A stretch of DNA of 31,992 nucleotides, from assembly GCA_937996595.1 (NCBI GenBank), contig CALKVC010000188.1, positions 1-31,992 on the forward strand, in the 5' to 3' direction. The notes beneath the pieces were generated by a model. The model was not told where the DNA came from. It did no database searches and saw nothing but the letters and a program-made list of their open reading frames with translations. The position numbers and the translations under genes were made by a program. Shown piece by piece: positions 16,802 through 24,289 of this stretch; within the stretch, counting starts at the first letter, position 1; every line of letters starts with the position of its first letter. The stretch comes from an uncultured Chitinophagaceae bacterium. Its GTDB lineage: Bacteria; Bacteroidota; Bacteroidia; Chitinophagales; Chitinophagaceae.

Positions 16802-19183
16802 ATGCCCAACAGAACGATCAAAAAAATAGCCGTTTTAGGAAGTGGTGTAATGGGCAGCCGGATTGCCGCTCATTTTGCTGGAATCGGGCTTCCGGTGCTG
16901 CTGCTCGATATGTTACCAAAAGAAATTGCCCCGGATGCAAAGACAGCAGAAAGGAACAAGATTGTGAATGATGCACTGGCCGCGTCCATCAAGTCGAACC
17001 CATCACCTGTTTTTCATAAAAACGTGGTAAAAAAAATCACTACGGGCAATTTCACCGACAATATGAAAGATATTGCCGGCGCCGACTGGATCATTGAAGT
17101 GGTGGTTGAAAGGCTTGATATCAAACAGGCTATTTTCACCGAAGTGGAAAAATACCGTAAACCCGGATCGCTGATCACTTCCAATACTTCGGGGATACCG
17201 ATACACCTGATGGCAGAAGGCCGCAGCGACGATTTTAAGAAACATTTCTGCGGTACGCATTTCTTTAACCCTCCCCGTTACCTGAGGTTGCTGGAAATAA
17301 TTCCAACCCCTTTTACAGATCCGGGCATAGTGGATTTTCTGATGCAATACGGCGACCTGTACCTGGGCAAGACAACGGTATTGTGCAAAGACACTCCCGC
17401 GTTTATCGCCAACCGCATAGGCGTATTCGGCATGATGGCCATCATGAACAGTATGGAGAAATTACAGTTAAGCGTAGACGAAATTGATGCACTCACCGGC
17501 CCGGTGATTGGCAGGCCTAAATCTGCCACATTCCGAACCGCCGATGTGGTGGGAATAGATACGCTGGTGAAAGTGGCCAAAGGTGTGCAGGAAAATTGCC
17601 CGAACGACGAAGCCCGGCACCTGTTTAACATTCCCGCCTGGCTGGTTAAGATGATTGAGCAAAACTGGCTGGGAGATAAATCCGGGCAGGGCTTTTTCAA
17701 AAAAATTAAAAATGCCGACGGCTCCAAAGACATACAGGTATTAAACCTTCAGTCGCTTGAATACGGGCCGCGTAAGAAAGCATCTTTCGCCACACTGGAA
17801 ACGGCCAAACCGATTGAAGACCTACGCAGCAGGTTAAAGGCATTGTGTGCCGGTACAGACAAGGCGGGAGAATTTTACAGGCAGTTTCATTATGCCCTGT
17901 TTTCATATATCTCTCACCGCATACCGGAAATAAGTGATGAAGTATACCGTGTTGATGACGCGATGATGGCCGGGTTTGGCTGGGAAATCGGTGCCTTTGA
18001 AAGCTGGGATGTACTCGGTTTGGTAAAAACAAGGGAAGCCATGAAGGCAGCCGGATATACGGTTGCTGATTGGATTGATACCATGATCGGGAAAGGTTTC
18101 ACTTCATTTTACAAGGTTGAAAACGGAAGGCCTTATTACTACGATGCGGCCACTCAAACCTATAAGGAGAAGCCCGGAGCAGACGCTTTTATTGTGATGA
18201 AGAACTTTTCCAATGAAACCGTTTGGAAAAACAGCGCCTGCAGAACCTATCACCTGGGTGATGATGTGATTGGGCTGGAATGGTACACCAAAATGGGAAG
18301 CATCGGCGGCGAGGTGCTGGAAGGGATACAAAAATCGATTGCCCTGGCGGAAGAGAAATACAAGGGCCTTGTAATAGCAAATGATGGCGCCAATTTCAGC
18401 GCAGGTGCCAATGTGGCTATGATCTTCATGATGGCGATTGAACAGGACTATGATGAAATTGATATGGCCATCCGGCAGTTTCAGCAAACCATGATGCGTG
18501 TACGTTATTCATCCATACCGGTTGTGCTGGCACCTCACGGGCTCGCACTGGGCGGTGGTTGCGAAATGAGCCTGCATGCCGACAAAGTAATTGCAGCTGC
18601 TGAAACCTATACCGGGCTGGTAGAAGCCGGTATAGGAGTAATACCAGGCGGTGGCGGCACCAAGGAATTTGTGCTCAGGGCCGCCGATGAAATGCATAAC
18701 GGTGAACCGGAAACGATAACATTGCAAAACAGGTTTCTTACCATAGCCACTGCCAAAGTGGGCACTTCAGCCCATGAAGCCTTTGAACTTGGCATCTACC
18801 GGCAGGGAACAGATGAGATTTGCATGAATACGGCACGCAGGATAGCGGAAGCCAGGAAAGCTGTGATTGACCTGTATGATAACGGTTACGTGATGCCTGT
18901 TCAGCGTTCAGATATAAAAGTACTGGGCCAGGGCGCACTCGGCGCCATGTATGCCGGCATCAATGGCATGTGGCGCGGAAAATATGCAACAGACCACGAT
19001 GTGGTGGTTGCCAAAAAACTGGCGTATGTGATGTGTGGCGGCGACCTTAGCGAACAAACACTCGTTAGCGAACAATACCTGCTTGACCTTGAAAGGGAAG
19101 CATTCCTAAGCCTTACCGGTGAAAAGAAAACCCTGGAGAGGATTCAGAGTATTTTAAAAACAGGGAAACCGCTCAGGAACTGA
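16802..19183 (+). CDS. 3-hydroxyacyl-CoA dehydrogenase / enoyl-CoA hydratase fusion (FadN-like)
   Basis: A 793-residue cytosolic enzyme that carries out two consecutive steps of fatty-acid beta-oxidation. The dehydrogenase half comes first, with the NAD motif GSGVMG (residues 13-18) and catalytic His153 in THFFNPPRYLRL, followed by the helical dehydrogenase C-terminal domains and then a crotonase-fold hydratase (about 480-700). Both hydratase glutamates are present: Glu588 in GGGCEMS and Glu608 in VEAGIGVIPGGGG. This order, dehydrogenase then hydratase, is that of B. subtilis FadN and opposite to E. coli FadB/FadJ. In many genomes a thiolase and an acyl-CoA dehydrogenase gene follow; here the next gene, 37 bases on, is an S66 peptidase, so the operon partners are missing or elsewhere. 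Confidence 0.93.
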   Translation: MPNRTIKKIAVLGSGVMGSRIAAHFAGIGLPVLLLDMLPKEIAPDAKTAERNKIVNDALAASIKSNPSPVFHKNVVKKITTGNFTDNMKDIAGADWIIEVVVERLDIKQAIFTEVEKYRKPGSLITSNTSGIPIHLMAEGRSDDFKKHFCGTHFFNPPRYLRLLEIIPTPFTDPGIVDFLMQYGDLYLGKTTVLCKDTPAFIANRIGVFGMMAIMNSMEKLQLSVDEIDALTGPVIGRPKSATFRTADVVGIDTLVKVAKGVQENCPNDEARHLFNIPAWLVKMIEQNWLGDKSGQGFFKKIKNADGSKDIQVLNLQSLEYGPRKKASFATLETAKPIEDLRSRLKALCAGTDKAGEFYRQFHYALFSYISHRIPEISDEVYRVDDAMMAGFGWEIGAFESWDVLGLVKTREAMKAAGYTVADWIDTMIGKGFTSFYKVENGRPYYYDAATQTYKEKPGADAFIVMKNFSNETVWKNSACRTYHLGDDVIGLEWYTKMGSIGGEVLEGIQKSIALAEEKYKGLVIANDGANFSAGANVAMIFMMAIEQDYDEIDMAIRQFQQTMMRVRYSSIPVVLAPHGLALGGGCEMSLHADKVIAAAETYTGLVEAGIGVIPGGGGTKEFVLRAADEMHNGEPETITLQNRFLTIATAKVGTSAHEAFELGIYRQGTDEICMNTARRIAEARKAVIDLYDNGYVMPVQRSDIKVLGQGALGAMYAGINGMWRGKYATDHDVVVAKKLAYVMCGGDLSEQTLVSEQYLLDLEREAFLSLTGEKKTLERIQSILKTGKPLRN

Positions 19184-19220
19184 TAAATCAGGAGCCGGAT
19201 ACAATATTCAATATAAATCC

Positions 19221-20147
19221 ATGTCAAAAAAATCATCCATCATCATTCCGCCCTACCTTAAAAAAGGGGATATAATTGGTATTACCTGCCCGGCCGGTTA
19301 TATGCCTGCAGCAAAAGCCGCAACATGCATACGCACCCTGCAACAATGGGGTTATGATGTGATGGTGGGCAAAACACTGGGCAGCCCCTCAACTAATTAT
19401 TTCAGCGGAACGGATGAAGAAAGGGCCGGTGAATTACAGGCCATGCTGGATGACAATTCAATTAAAGCCGTACTGTTTGGCCGGGGCGGATATGGTATGG
19501 GCAGGATCATTGATAAGCTTGACTTCCGGAAATTCAGGAAAAACCCGAAATGGCTGATCGGCTTCAGTGATATAACGGTAATGCATAACCACATATTAAG
19601 CAGGTACCAAACAGCATCCTTGCACGCCCCAATGGCCGGTGCATTTAATGATACTCTGGAAAATAACGTATTTATTAAGTCGCTCCGGAACGCCTTAACA
19701 GGAAAAAAGGCAACATACAGCACCCGCTGGAACCCTTTCAATAACAAAGGCGAGGCATCCGGCATCCTTACAGGCGGTAATCTTGCATTGCTTTCCAATA
19801 TCATTGGTACCGTATCTGATTTTGACAGCAGGAACAGGCTATTATTCCTGGAAGATACCGGCGAATACCTGTATAATATCGACAGGATGCTATACCACCT
19901 GAAACGGAGCGGGAAATTTAAACAGGTTGCCGGTGTCATCATCGGGGGATTTACAGATATGAAAGATACGGAAAGGCCATTTGGCAAATCTGTTTATGAA
20001 ATTATTCATGACTTCACCGCTTCCCTTGACTGCCCGGTTTGCTTTAATTTCCCGGTAAGCCATACACGCAATAATGTTGCGCTAAAGCCCGGCGTAGCCT
20101 ATACGCTGAAAGTTACCGGCCGGAATTCTCAGTTACAGGAATTATAA
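19221..20147 (+). CDS. S66 family LD-carboxypeptidase-like protein, cytosolic
   Basis: A 308-residue paralogue of the S66 protein at 5970-7007, lacking the N-terminal signal and therefore probably cytosolic like E. coli LdcA, which trims the terminal D-Ala of tetrapeptides during murein recycling. The triad by comparison with P. aeruginosa LdcA is Ser116 in GFSDIT, Glu211 in FLEDTGE and His281 in FPVSHTRNN. GRGGYG (88-92), GTDEERAGELQAMLDD and TGGNLALL are shared with the paralogue almost word for word. It lies 37 bases after the beta-oxidation gene on the same strand and could be cotranscribed. It converges with the hydrolase genes with only five bases between stop codons and no obvious terminator. 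Confidence 0.9.
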   Translation: MSKKSSIIIPPYLKKGDIIGITCPAGYMPAAKAATCIRTLQQWGYDVMVGKTLGSPSTNYFSGTDEERAGELQAMLDDNSIKAVLFGRGGYGMGRIIDKLDFRKFRKNPKWLIGFSDITVMHNHILSRYQTASLHAPMAGAFNDTLENNVFIKSLRNALTGKKATYSTRWNPFNNKGEASGILTGGNLALLSNIIGTVSDFDSRNRLLFLEDTGEYLYNIDRMLYHLKRSGKFKQVAGVIIGGFTDMKDTERPFGKSVYEIIHDFTASLDCPVCFNFPVSHTRNNVALKPGVAYTLKVTGRNSQLQEL

Positions 20148-20152
20148 CATCC

Positions 20153-20965
20153 TTATTTCAAAATGGCTTCAATTTTCTGCCTGTACAATTCTTTTGTTGC
20201 CAGGTTGTTATGCGACCCGTCATCAATTGTTACAAATTCATCCCCGGCTTTAAGGCATTTCTTCAGCATGGCGGCACAACGGTACGGAATTATCCAGTCG
20301 TTCCTGCCATGAAAAACGCTAACCGGCTCCTCCACATCCAGCAGGTATTTGCCTGTGGGTATGTTATACTTTGACATATATGAAGCCGGGTAAATATACG
20401 TGAATGAGTTGAGCAGGGCCGGTATGCTGTAATAAGGTGTTTCCAGCACCAGGTGTTTACAATGGCTCATGGAAGCCACATAGGCGGCAATTCCGGAGCC
20501 TAACGATCTGCCATACACGATAGTACTGTCGGCACTGAATTTTCCGGCAGCCATATTCCGTATGATCATGGCCTGGTTATATAATTTCTGTTCGGTACGC
20601 ACACCACGGCTTTTGCCATATCCCGGGTAATCCGGCATCCACACTTCATAACCGTTCTTTGTAAATATTTTCGAATGAACAGCATAGTGCTCAACATTTT
20701 TCTTATTGCCATGATAATAGATAACAACGCCTTTTCTGTCATTTCCATCCGGTAAAAATTTCAACAGGCTGATGGTATCCTCCCTGTTTACAGGAACCGA
20801 CACTTCTTCAAATGGGAAATCAAATTTGAATACATGGCCGGTTTCAAGTTTTTCCGGAAGAAAGATGAATATATCCTGCAGGTAAAAAAGTATGATGCCG
20901 ATACTGCAATAGGTAATGATTATTATCTTGGTCCATGCAACTATTTTCTTTTTATTAAAGGTCAT
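20153..20965 (-). CDS. Membrane-anchored alpha/beta hydrolase (BEM46-like), copy 1
   Basis: A 270-residue protein with one N-terminal membrane segment (about residues 10-36) followed by an alpha/beta hydrolase domain that probably faces the periplasm. The triad is visible: Ser154 in the nucleophile elbow GRSLGSG, Asp223 in GRNDWIIP and His252 in DDGSHNNL; the oxyanion region is YYHGNKKN. These are the marks of the BEM46/ABHD13-type serine hydrolases, whose bacterial substrates are not established. The gene lies nine bases after its paralogue at 20975-21763, and the two share PDYPGYGKS/VDYRGFGKS, GRSLGSG and HNNL blocks, so they arose by tandem duplication. Confidence 0.88.
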   Translation of the reverse strand: MTFNKKKIVAWTKIIIITYCSIGIILFYLQDIFIFLPEKLETGHVFKFDFPFEEVSVPVNREDTISLLKFLPDGNDRKGVVIYYHGNKKNVEHYAVHSKIFTKNGYEVWMPDYPGYGKSRGVRTEQKLYNQAMIIRNMAAGKFSADSTIVYGRSLGSGIAAYVASMSHCKHLVLETPYYSIPALLNSFTYIYPASYMSKYNIPTGKYLLDVEEPVSVFHGRNDWIIPYRCAAMLKKCLKAGDEFVTIDDGSHNNLATKELYRQKIEAILK

Positions 20966-20974
20966 CTTGTATAA

Positions 20975-21763
20975 TTAATAAAGCAGGATATCCCTGATGA
21001 AATTATGGTATTCGGGAAACGAGGGTAAATTATTGTGGCCGCCGCCATTGATCCTGATCAGGGTTATTTTTTTGGGATTTAACGCCTGCAGTTTTTCGCT
21101 GTTGCGAACCGGTATCAGCCAGTCCCTGGTACCATGAATGATGTAGGTATGGCAACTTACATGTTCAATCCATTTATCGGTGCGCAGGTGAAAGCGCAAA
21201 ACAAACCTCACGGGAAGAATTGGCAGGAACCGTTCGATGGCTTTTGTGAAACTGAAATAGGGTGCATCCAGTATGAGGTACCGGGGCTTGTTGTCACTGG
21301 CAATCTTTGTAGCAAACCCGCTTCCGAGGCTTCTTCCATACACAATAATATGCTGTTGGGTGTACCTGGTTGCCAGGTCATCATAAACAAACTGCATGTC
21401 ACTTAGCATGTCTTTTTCCGTCCGTTTACCGGTACTTTTACCAAACCCGCGGTAATCTACCAGCACAACATCATAATTATACCTGTAAAAATCCTTCGCA
21501 TACCTGGCCCAGCCTTTTATACTTCTTGTATTGCCGTGAAAATACAGCACCAGGCCGTGAGGCTTGTCAACGGTAAAATGAAGCCCGTTAATCCTTACAC
21601 CGGGTTCAATATCAAAAAACAATTCCCTGAATGGGGCGTCGTATTTGTAAATGAAATCCTGTTTCAGTTTTTCCGGTTTAAAAATAAACCGTTCCTGCAC
21701 CAGGTAAACGATTAACACTAACAGGAGGTAACCGGCAATAATATATATAAGTGAAATACTCAA
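20975..21763 (-). CDS. Membrane-anchored alpha/beta hydrolase (BEM46-like), copy 2, TTG start
   Basis: A 262-residue paralogue of the downstream hydrolase, with an N-terminal membrane segment (residues 3-24) and the triad Ser145 (GRSLGSG), Asp214 (GTRDWLIP) and His243 (NGGGHNNL). The most likely start is TTG at 21761-21763: no in-frame ATG occurs before the catalytic domain, none is visible upstream in this frame before the rhodanese gene, and this codon leaves the membrane anchor intact. A weak start may keep this copy at a lower level than its neighbour, which has an ATG. It lies 38 bases after the rhodanese gene and probably belongs to the same leftward transcript as kup. Function beyond serine hydrolase is unknown. 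Confidence 0.85.
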   Translation of the reverse strand: MSISLIYIIAGYLLLVLIVYLVQERFIFKPEKLKQDFIYKYDAPFRELFFDIEPGVRINGLHFTVDKPHGLVLYFHGNTRSIKGWARYAKDFYRYNYDVVLVDYRGFGKSTGKRTEKDMLSDMQFVYDDLATRYTQQHIIVYGRSLGSGFATKIASDNKPRYLILDAPYFSFTKAIERFLPILPVRFVLRFHLRTDKWIEHVSCHTYIIHGTRDWLIPVRNSEKLQALNPKKITLIRINGGGHNNLPSFPEYHNFIRDILLY

Positions 21764-21801
21764 TGGCAGACAAGTTTGCTGATTGCACAGGAAAACAGCA
21801 G

Positions 21802-22101
21802 TTATTGCGTTTCCTTAATCCAGGCATCTATACCTCCCCGTAGGTTATAAAAATTATTTGTCAGCATTTTCTGTTCAAGTCGCTGAATGGCAATCTGGCT
21901 TCGTATCCCTTTCTGGCAATAAAATATAACGGGACCGTTTCCTCCCAGTTTTTCCATACTGTTCATGATAGAACCTAAAGGAATAAGCAACCCGCCGATA
22001 TTGAACAACTCATGCTCCCATGGTTCCCTTACATCAACCAGTTGAAAGCTATCGCCATCATCCAGTTTTTTCTTCAGTTCCAATACGCTGATCTGTTGCA
22101 T
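21802..22101 (-). CDS. Single-domain rhodanese-like sulfurtransferase
   Basis: A 99-residue stand-alone rhodanese domain of the GlpE/PspE size class. The active-site loop is CQKGIRS with persulfide-carrying Cys62 and the conserved Arg at the end of the loop; other family motifs are LVDVREPWEHE (21-31) and the C-terminal NLRGGIDAWIKE. There is no signal peptide, so it works in the cytosol, moving sulfane sulfur to an unidentified acceptor. The ATG follows the kup stop codon by five bases, which implies translation coupled with the potassium transporter; whether they share a function is not known. Confidence 0.92.
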   Translation of the reverse strand: MQQISVLELKKKLDDGDSFQLVDVREPWEHELFNIGGLLIPLGSIMNSMEKLGGNGPVIFYCQKGIRSQIAIQRLEQKMLTNNFYNLRGGIDAWIKETQ

Positions 22102-22106
22102 ACCGT

Positions 22107-24098
22107 TTACATATACTCTTCGTCATTATGCCAGATGCGCTTCATTTTCAGTTTGCTTACCGGGGCAACAACCAGCGGAAACTTCTCTACCATCACATTA
22201 CTTTGTTCAAGACCGAAACTGCGCTCTTCGCTTACACTTATTTCTTTTATCCAGAAATAGAGTTTCATGATCATATGCTCTATGAACGGCAGTTCGTTGT
22301 CCTGGCTCAGGAATTTTTCCATCACGATAAACTGAAAATCGCCCACCATATTGTTCCGCTGCTGGCTTTCATAACGGCTTGTAATATTCACTTCGCGGTT
22401 TGCCACCAGGTCTTCCACAACTTTTTTGAACATCAGGTTTATCCGCGGTGCTACCCGGAAGCCCAGCCTGAATTCAACACGTATTATATCATTGGGTATG
22501 ATATGTTCAACGATATATTCACAGGTATAGGGCTCATCCATTGTATCTACATGCACAAACCAATATATATCGGCCCGCTTGGGCTTACCGCTTAAAATGC
22601 TGTAAATAATCTTATGTTCTATTTCCTTATGGTTATTGGCACTCGTGAGATACACCAGGTGTGTGGCATATTTCGGTACAGTGCTATCGTTGCTCAATTC
22701 CTCCAGTTTAGGAATATATTCTTCCACCCGCACAAATTCCACATACCGGTTCTTTATTTTCCTGGCCCGGTACCATACATACATTACGCAGAACATCAGC
22801 AAGCCAATCAGTAAAGTGATATAACCGCCATGGGTAAATTTATCCATCAATGCAATGAGGAATCCTATTTCTCCAATCATGTAGAACAGGATGAAAAAAT
22901 AAATCCAGAATGATTTAACCCGGTGCAATACCAGGTAATTGGCAAACAAAATGGTTGTCATTAACATGGTTGTAATAATGGCAAGCCCGTATGCAGCTTC
23001 CATCCTGGCAGATTCCCTGAAATATAAAACAACGGTAACACAACCTACAAACAGGATCAGGTTGATGGCAGGAATGAAAATTTGTCCTTTTGCTTCTGAT
23101 GGATAATTGACCCTGAATTTTGGCCAGAGGTTCAGCCGGATTGCTTCATTGATTAATGTAAAAGAACCGCTTACCATTGCCTGGCTGGCTATGATGGCTG
23201 CTGAAGTGGCTATAATTACGCCCGGAACAATGAACCATTGTGGCAGCAGGTCATAAAAGGCATTGATAGACTCCGAATTCCTGGTTGCATTGTCCAGCAT
23301 TTTGCCTGTATGGTTTTTTAACAGGCTGGCACCCTGGCCGAAATAGTTTATCAGCAGGCATGCTTTTACAAAAATCCATGAAATACGGATATTGCCCCTT
23401 CCGCAATGTCCCAGGTCGCTGTACAATGCTTCTGCCCCGGTGGCACAAAGAAAAACGGCACCCAATAGCCAGAAACCGCCCGGATAATTCAACAAAAATT
23501 GAATGGCATAATACGGATTGAATGCCCTGAAAATACCCGGATCATCAGACAGATGGAATATGCCCATCACTGCCAGCATTCCAAACCAGATGGTCATTAC
23601 CGGGCCAAACAACTTACCGATGGAAGCCGTACCGAATTGCTGCATAAAGAAAAACACGGCGATGATGCCCAGCACGATATATACAACGGTATCCTTTCCT
23701 AACTCATGAAACCTCGGTAATTCCTTTAATCCTTCAATGGCAGAAGTGATGGAAATTGGTGGTGTAATCATACCGTCGGCCAGCAGGGCTGCACCTCCCA
23801 GCATTGCAGGAATTACAAGCCATTTTCTTCTTCTGCGCACCAGTGCAAATAAAGAAAAGATACCACCTTCTCCTTTGTTATCTGCCCGCAAAACCAGCCA
23901 TACATACTTGATTGTAGTAATGATGGTTATGGTCCATAAAATAAGTGATAAAGTACCCAGTATGAGTTCTTCGGTGATTGTTCTGTCTTTAATGATGGAG
24001 TTAAAAACATATAAAGGAGAAGTTCCGATATCTCCGTAAATTATTCCAAGCGCTACCAATAACCCGGCGGCTGAAACTTTGTTGATGTGCTTTCCCAC
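22107..24098 (-). CDS. kup: Kup/Trk-type low-affinity potassium transporter
   Basis: A 663-residue K+/H+ symporter of the KUP/HAK/KT family. The N-terminal hallmark is ALGIIYGDIGTSPLYV (residues 17-32); about twelve membrane segments fill residues 15-440, with the family motif FLCATGAEALYSDLGHCG near 215-232. The C-terminal 220 residues form the cytosolic domain. The start is GTG at 24096-24098; no ATG occurs before the first membrane helix. The leader carries a perfect -7 element and a short TTGCC-C-GGCAA palindrome (24117-24127). The rhodanese gene follows after five bases. Length is near the family norm. Confidence 0.95.
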   Translation of the reverse strand: MGKHINKVSAAGLLVALGIIYGDIGTSPLYVFNSIIKDRTITEELILGTLSLILWTITIITTIKYVWLVLRADNKGEGGIFSLFALVRRRRKWLVIPAMLGGAALLADGMITPPISITSAIEGLKELPRFHELGKDTVVYIVLGIIAVFFFMQQFGTASIGKLFGPVMTIWFGMLAVMGIFHLSDDPGIFRAFNPYYAIQFLLNYPGGFWLLGAVFLCATGAEALYSDLGHCGRGNIRISWIFVKACLLINYFGQGASLLKNHTGKMLDNATRNSESINAFYDLLPQWFIVPGVIIATSAAIIASQAMVSGSFTLINEAIRLNLWPKFRVNYPSEAKGQIFIPAINLILFVGCVTVVLYFRESARMEAAYGLAIITTMLMTTILFANYLVLHRVKSFWIYFFILFYMIGEIGFLIALMDKFTHGGYITLLIGLLMFCVMYVWYRARKIKNRYVEFVRVEEYIPKLEELSNDSTVPKYATHLVYLTSANNHKEIEHKIIYSILSGKPKRADIYWFVHVDTMDEPYTCEYIVEHIIPNDIIRVEFRLGFRVAPRINLMFKKVVEDLVANREVNITSRYESQQRNNMVGDFQFIVMEKFLSQDNELPFIEHMIMKLYFWIKEISVSEERSFGLEQSNVMVEKFPLVVAPVSKLKMKRIWHNDEEYM

Positions 24099-24144
24099 TA
24101 AAATTAGTTTTCAATGTTGCCCGGCAAGATTTCCCGCGGCTTTG

Positions 24145-24152
24145 CAAATGTA
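24145..24152 (-). promoter_or_regulatory. Promoter -7 element of kup
   Basis: TACATTTG on the minus strand is an exact match to TAnnTTTG. It would start the transcript near 24138, leaving a leader of about 40 bases that contains an odd palindrome TTGCCCGGCAA (24117-24127). No good -33 TTTG is seen at the usual spacing. Confidence 0.45.
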
Positions 24153-24237
24153 GAATGAAAACGAATATAAAGAATAACTATTGCAAATTTCAGGGCTGCC
24201 AGGTAAATTCAATAATAATCCTGCCTGTTCCTATAAT

Positions 24238-24268
24238 AAAAAACCGGCTTCAAAAGATTGAAGCCGGT
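24238..24268 (-). terminator. Strong Rho-independent terminator of the T9SS surface protein gene
   Basis: ACCGGCTTCAA (24243-24253) and TTGAAGCCGGT (24258-24268) form a perfect 11-base-pair stem around a four-base loop. On the minus strand the stem is followed by six T residues. It lies about 22 bases beyond the stop codon of the gene at 24290-29116 and separates it from kup. Confidence 0.92.
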
Positions 24269-24289
24269 CAAACAAAACTATATATATTA

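Noticed and set aside
19397..19987. 196-residue open frame opposite the second S66 gene
   Set aside because: It is antisense to a gene with complete catalytic motifs and shows no recognisable domain; it mirrors the codon pattern of the real gene.
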